Assembly (NCBI GenBank): GCA_021791235.1
Contig: JAJYXA010000135.1
Span: 1 to 10,165 of the forward strand
From: Pseudomonadota bacterium
GTDB taxonomy: Bacteria; Pseudomonadota; Gammaproteobacteria; Burkholderiales; Thiobacillaceae
DNA: 10,165 nucleotides
Reading direction: 5' to 3'
A model generated the notes under the pieces. The model made no database searches and had not been told where the DNA came from. It saw only the letters and a program-made list of their open reading frames with translations. The translations under genes were made by a program, and so were the position numbers. This document shows, piece by piece, positions 8,497 to 10,165 of this stretch (its first letter is position 1; each line of letters opens with the position of its first letter).

Positions 8497-8752
8497 TCTG
8501 CCCCCCAAGTAATGCAATCAACGGACATACCGAACTCAATGTTGGGATGGTTGCGGTGAAAGGGAACTGGGCCAGGGTGGTCTGACATTGCACCCACCGG
8601 CTGGGGTGTGCAAACGGAAGTGCGGGCAAGTGAAAAGGGTCTATAAAACCATCTGTCCGAACAACAAAAGCCACGTCGACAACAATCTGGCCGACAGCAC
8701 CGACTGCTTCGGTGGCGCCAGTCCAGCGGCAATCCGCACAAAGGGCATGTAA
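8497..8752 (+). other. Gap between norD and gabD, no recognisable gene; possible decayed IS end
   Basis: These 256 bases are less GC-rich than gabD and carry no gene I recognise. A frame open from 8513 to the TAA at 8750-8752 has GTG starts at 8606 and 8630, but its translation (for example VYKTICPNNKSHVDNN) resembles nothing known to me. Around 8556-8580 (GTGAAAGGGAACTGGGCCAG), read on the other strand as CTGGCCCAGTTCCCTTTCAC, the text resembles the GGCCCAGTTT-type repeated units that I recall from IS21-family ends. GTGAAAAGGG recurs at 8630-8639. No transposase or paired terminal repeats are present, so this is only a suggestion. I see no intrinsic terminator for the nor operon and no convincing promoter for gabD. 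Confidence 0.35.
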
Positions 8753-10165
8753 GTGAAACTCGCCGACCCCGCATTATTCAGACAACAGGTGCCGATCGGC
8801 GGCGACTGGCGCGACGCCGCCGACGGCGGGCGCTTCGCCGTCCTCAACCCGGCCAATGCGGAAACCGTCGGCCATGCGCCGCGCTGCGCCGCCGCCGATG
8901 TCGAACGCGCGATCGAGGCCGCGCACGCGGCGTTTGCCGGCTGGCGCGCGACGCCTGCCAAAACCCGCGCGCAAAGCTTGCGCCGCTGGTTCGACCTGAT
9001 CCTCGCCCACCGCGACGATCTCGCCGCGATCATGGTGAGCGAGCAGGGCAAGCCGCTTGCCGAGGCGCGCGGCGAAATCGAGTACGCGGCGAGTTTCATC
9101 GAGTGGTTCGCCGAGGAGGCGCGGCGCGTGTACGGCGACGTGGTGCCGTCGCCGTGGGCGGACCGGCGCCTGTTCACGCTGAAGCAGCCGGTGGGGGTGG
9201 CGGCACTGGTCACGCCGTGGAATTTCCCTGCCGCGATGCTCACGAGAAAAGCGGGCGCGGCGCTCGCCGCAGGCTGCGCGGTGGTGGCGAAGCCGGCTTC
9301 GCAGACGCCGTTCACCGCGCTGGCGCTGGCCGAGCTGGCGCAGCGCGCGGGGCTCCCGCCGGGGGTGCTGAACGTGGTCACCGGCGACGCTTCGACCATC
9401 GGCGGCGTGCTGACCACGCACCCGCTGGTGCGCAAGGTTTCGTTCACCGGCTCGACCGCGGTGGGCAAGCAGCTCCTCGCGCAAAGCGTGCCCACGCTCA
9501 AGCACGTTTCGCTCGAACTCGGCGGCAACGCGCCCTTCATCGTGTTCGACGACGCCGACCTCGACGCGGCGGTGGCGGGCGCGCTCGCCAGCAAGTACCG
9601 CAACAGCGGCCAGACCTGCGTGTGCGCCAACCGCGTGTTCGTGCAGGACACGATCTTCGATGCCTTCGCCGAGAAGTTCGCCGCGGCGGTGGCGGGGCTG
9701 AAAGTGGGCGAGGGTTTCACGCCGGGCGTGGAAACCGGGCCGCTGATCAGCGCCGCCGCGCTCGCCAAGGTGGAAGCGCACATCGCCGATGCGCTGGCCC
9801 ACGGCGCGACGCTGCTCACCGGCGGCGCGCGCCACGCGCTCGGCGGGCAGTTCTTCCAGCCGACGGTTTTGAGCCGCTGCACCCCCGGCATGCAGGTCTG
9901 CCGCGACGAGATCTTCGGCCCGGTGGCGCCGCTGATCCGCTTCGCCGACGAAGCCGAAGTGATCCGCCTGGCCAACGACACCGAATTCGGACTCGCCGCC
10001 TACGCCTATACCCGCGACCTCGGCCGCGCCTGGCGGCTGGCCGAGCGGCTCGACTACGGCATGGTGGGCATCAACGCCGGGCTGATTTCCACCGCCGAGG
10101 CGGCGTTCGGCGGGGTCAAGCAATCCGGGCTGGGACGCGAAGGCGGGCGCAGCGGCATCGACGAA
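8753..10165 (+). CDS. gabD: GabD, succinate-semialdehyde dehydrogenase (3' end cut by window)
   Basis: The frame is open for 471 codons to the window edge; E. coli GabD has 482 residues, so only about ten residues and the stop are missing. The enzyme oxidises succinic semialdehyde to succinate with NAD(P)+, the last step of GABA degradation, in the cytoplasm. Aldehyde dehydrogenase landmarks are all present: TPWNFP with Asn157, Lys180 in VAKPAS, the FTGST loop at 231-235, Glu255 in SLELGGNAPF and the nucleophile Cys289 in SGQTCVCANR, with Cys291 as its neighbour. The start is GTG, directly after an in-frame TAA, with AAAGGG (8740-8745) seven bases upstream. This start gives MKLADPALFRQQ, closely matching the E. 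coli GabD N-terminus. The DNA is visibly more GC-rich than the nor genes and there is no functional link to denitrification. A related semialdehyde substrate cannot be excluded. Confidence 0.92.
   Translation, partial: MKLADPALFRQQVPIGGDWRDAADGGRFAVLNPANAETVGHAPRCAAADVERAIEAAHAAFAGWRATPAKTRAQSLRRWFDLILAHRDDLAAIMVSEQGKPLAEARGEIEYAASFIEWFAEEARRVYGDVVPSPWADRRLFTLKQPVGVAALVTPWNFPAAMLTRKAGAALAAGCAVVAKPASQTPFTALALAELAQRAGLPPGVLNVVTGDASTIGGVLTTHPLVRKVSFTGSTAVGKQLLAQSVPTLKHVSLELGGNAPFIVFDDADLDAAVAGALASKYRNSGQTCVCANRVFVQDTIFDAFAEKFAAAVAGLKVGEGFTPGVETGPLISAAALAKVEAHIADALAHGATLLTGGARHALGGQFFQPTVLSRCTPGMQVCRDEIFGPVAPLIRFADEAEVIRLANDTEFGLAAYAYTRDLGRAWRLAERLDYGMVGINAGLISTAEAAFGGVKQSGLGREGGRSGIDE

Noticed and set aside
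8591..8609. CACCC...GGGTG dyad as a terminator after norD
   Set aside because: Short imperfect stem, about 95 bp after the stop, with no T-run.
8642..8647. TATAAA as a -10 element for gabD
   Set aside because: No acceptable -35 hexamer at 16-18 bp spacing and it lies over 100 bp from the gene; too weak to call.
8630..8752. Small open frame (GTG start, 40 codons) just before gabD
   Set aside because: No ribosome binding site, no recognisable protein and no codon signature; the frame may be open by chance.
8641..10123. Two long minus-strand open frames (about 446 and 449 codons) over the gabD region
   Set aside because: They lie opposite gabD, whose catalytic motifs are complete. Their translations are low-complexity Arg/Ala/Gly-rich or Ser/Ala-rich, as expected for antisense frames in very GC-rich DNA.

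Overview
The window is a denitrification gene region, all on the + strand. It most resembles a betaproteobacterium (Rhodocyclales/Thiobacillus-like denitrifiers). That placement is inferred from high GC, gene content and protein resemblance recalled from memory; no search was run. The core is the end of a heme d1 biosynthesis set followed by a cytochrome c-dependent nitric oxide reductase (cNOR) cluster. An unrelated, more GC-rich succinate-semialdehyde dehydrogenase gene lies at the right edge.

Layout: (1) 1-779, C-terminal two thirds of NirJ, the heme d1 radical SAM enzyme. (2) 776-2428, NirN, a cytochrome c/d1-type protein overlapping nirJ by ATGA. (3) 2429-2532, a regulatory gap with an FNR/Dnr-type box whose centre lies at -41.5 from the start site predicted by a plausible -10 element. 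(4) 2533-4379, norC and norB, the structural cNOR subunits, each with the same strong AAGGAGGGAA ribosome binding site. (5) 4380-4475, a nested REP-like hairpin. (6) 4476-8496, a tightly packed block of norQ, a small three-helix membrane protein, a NapH/NosR-like membrane polyferredoxin, and norD. (7) 8497-8752, a gap without a recognisable gene, possibly a decayed insertion-sequence end. (8) 8753-10165, gabD, cut by the window end about ten residues short of its usual length.

How the genes work together: NirJ and NirN act in the late steps of making heme d1 for cytochrome cd1 nitrite reductase (NirS, not in the window), which produces NO. NorC passes electrons to NorB, which reduces NO to N2O. 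NorQ (MoxR-type AAA+ ATPase) and NorD (VWA protein) are the known pair that activates NorB by supporting insertion of the non-heme iron FeB. The two genes between norQ and norD are the most interesting part. Their overlapping arrangement suggests they belong to the same maturation machinery, and a membrane iron-sulfur protein there could supply electrons, for example for ferrous iron delivery. That role is inference. The accessory genes norE and norF are not seen.
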